Assembly: GCA_030280995.1 (NCBI GenBank)
Contig: JASXTE010000015.1
Location: 434,001 to 498,000 of the forward strand
DNA length: 64,000 nucleotides
Reading direction: 5' to 3'
Source: Hemileia vastatrix
Taxonomy: Eukaryota > Basidiomycota > Pucciniomycetes > Pucciniales > Zaghouaniaceae
Shown here: one piece after another, positions 62,661 through 64,000 of the stretch
Numbering within the stretch: position 1 is the stretch's first letter
How the letters are laid out: each line of letters starts with the position of its first letter
The notes under the pieces: generated by a model
What the model was told of the DNA's origin: nothing
The model's input: the letters and a program-made list of their open reading frames with translations, nothing else
Database searches by the model: none
Position numbers and translations under genes: made by a program

Positions 62661-63607
62661 ATATCTGTTCAGAGCCCAACAATCATTGGACTTCTTCCCC
62701 CTCCTGCTGAAATAAGAGCAGACCTAAGGATCACTCCTACCAGCCCTCCTATAAAAATCTCTAGGCTGAGAAGGAGCACTATTGGCCTTCTTAGCCTCCT
62801 GAAAAAAAATATGTAGCTGTTTTGTCAGATCAGCCAACTGCTCCACCACTGGGTCCCTCTCCTTCTTAAGAACCTCCACCATATTCTTCAATTCCTTCTT
62901 CACCCTACTCTCCTCTTCAGCCAAAGCCTCACTAACTTTGCTGACATACTTGGCACACCCCTCTTGATAGGTATCCACAGACAACAACTTCAAATGAACC
63001 TCCACAGCCTCCTTCCCCTTTTACAAGGCAGAAAACTTCTGGTCTCCATTAGAAAGAGTCTTTATCAAGTCTTTCCTTGACAACTCCTTCATCACATCAA
63101 TCCTGAAATCTCTAGCCAGGGCAGACCAAAAAACATCTTTGGCAGCATTTTCATGTGCCAGCTCCTCCACTTCCACCAAATATTCTACCACAGGATCAAA
63201 TTGCAGCAGAAACTTCCTGTAACTGAGTAAGTTACAACCACCACCATAAGATTACCATTCACTGACAACCTTGTTCAGATCTAAAATAGTGAACTGAAAC
63301 CCCATCTATCCACCATCTCCCTGCACAGCAACTTCCAATCCCTCTTCTTGTAGCCAGACATGGCCACAACCTCCTTCTCCACTGCCCTATCACAAATGAA
63401 GAAAATGATCTGCTTCACCATGTCAAGGTAAGAAGCACCATCCACACCAGCAGCAGTTCCATATTTCTCTAGAAACCACTTCACATCTCCCCCATTAAAC
63501 TTGGTACCATCCCAAGTTTTAATCCTAACACACTCCCTAACCATCACAAAAGGAGGACCTTCCCCCCCACTGACATTCACCACAAGAATAGATGAAGCAG
63601 AAGCCAT
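62661..63607 (-). pseudogene. gag: K Gag: capsid and degenerate nucleocapsid
   Basis: From ATG 63607 (MASASSILVV): RIKTWDGTKFNGGDVKWFLE and DMVKQIIFFICDRAVEKEVV match the M and P capsid. Stops near 63280, 63250 and 63020. The knuckle that reads CSYCDRRGHRATVC in M is CSYFSRRGKKSNDC here (about 62680-62725): the second Cys is Phe and the His is Lys, so zinc binding should be lost. Confidence 0.78.
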
Positions 63608-63687
63608 TCTTCCAGACCAAAATCACCAAAAAAGGACCAACCAAAGACTACAGAGATTCCAAAGAACTAGCTGGTTCCCCCCCACGT
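63608..63687 (-). promoter_or_regulatory. K leader with truncated primer-binding region
   Basis: The sense strand carries ACGTGGGGGG at 63678-63687, the distal half of the AACGTGGGG primer-site type of M and P. The proximal half and K's own 5' LTR are replaced by the plus-oriented LTR. Confidence 0.55.
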
Positions 63688-64000
63688 TGTGGTCATCCAA
63701 CATTGGCAGGGGCCATTGTTGTGTGATTTGGTGCTGTTTGTGCATATCTTAATTGACATCTGTTAAGGAATTGGGTATTTTTCTGGTTTTATTCGGTGGA
63801 TGTTGAGTCTGCAGGTATGTGGGTACTATCATTGGATAGCCCCGGGTTTTCTCTATATTTTATGTCTTGGAGACATTTTTCATATTCTAGGTTTTAAGGG
63901 GTCATTTCCTCATTTTTCATTTATAAAAGATAGCTGTTTAATTTTGTTTTTTGTGTTTTACAGGCTAACCTTAAGTCTTAGGGTTAAGTGCTTAGTACCA
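63688..64000 (+). repeat. Start of a plus-oriented K-type LTR
   Basis: TGTGGTCATCCAACATTGG at 63688 and all following bases align with the reverse complement of K's 3' LTR from 3767 down to about 3445. It is therefore inverted relative to K's gag-pol. The four bases before it are ACGT. It is either the 5' LTR of another element inserted into K's primer site or the result of self-integration; the window ends inside it. Confidence 0.82.

Overview
The window is eukaryotic, very AT-rich and consists almost entirely of LTR retrotransposons nested inside one another; I see no ordinary host gene, tRNA or rRNA. Introns of about 50-85 bases with GTAAG donors, the style of the retroelement proteins and a copia nucleocapsid of the GKHNP type suggest a repeat-rich fungus, most likely a basidiomycete and perhaps a rust. 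The fungal call is inference.

Nesting, oldest first. (1) Element K, a minus-strand Ty3/gypsy: 3' LTR 2716-3767, 3' region 3768-7979, integrase end 7980-8402, then integrase, RNase H, RT, protease and gag at 57447-63607. (2) Element H, a related minus-strand gypsy, entered K's integrase gene and spans 8403-57446 with a CCGG target duplication on both sides. (3) Three insertions sit inside H: a plus-strand Ty1/copia (8887-36522, duplication GAATA) within H's 3' LTR; a solo K-type LTR (37770-38674, duplication ACGC); and a minus-strand chromovirus G (41458-50286, duplication CCAAA) in H's integrase tail. (4) Two gypsy elements of one family sit inside the copia in opposite orientation: M (9337-21128, minus) and P (22063-33215, plus). 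At the edges, a second G-family element (1-2715) interrupts K's 3' LTR, and a plus-oriented K-type LTR starts at 63688 where K's own 5' LTR should be. Removing each insert with one copy of its duplication rejoins the host reading frame.

K, H, M and P form one superfamily: gag (with or without a CCHC knuckle), an acidic linker, a DSG/DTG protease, a structured inter-ORF segment, RT with an FIDDGGIKG-type motif, RNase H and an HHCC integrase without chromodomain. A long 3' region of about 2-4 kb lies between integrase and the 3' LTR. Two features of this superfamily look new to me. First, the 3' regions of K, H and P carry genes on the opposite strand that start within about 125 bases of the 3' LTR, contain short introns, and encode small proteins with a six-cysteine motif resembling a Zn2Cys6 cluster with its halves swapped. 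Second, about sixty copies of a tiny RNA motif (4-bp stem, 6-base loop, tail TTAAACTG) are scattered through the four elements, and its stem bases covary between copies. Three larger hairpins also recur in the 3' regions of K, M and P.

The four-base target duplications of this superfamily all have CG at the centre (CCGG, ACGT, ACGG, ACGC), unlike those of G and copia. All elements carry stops or frameshifts, so the window looks like a decaying archive, although several long ORFs remain open (M RT, P RT-integrase, G pol, copia RT). Coordinates of LTR ends and introns were read by eye.
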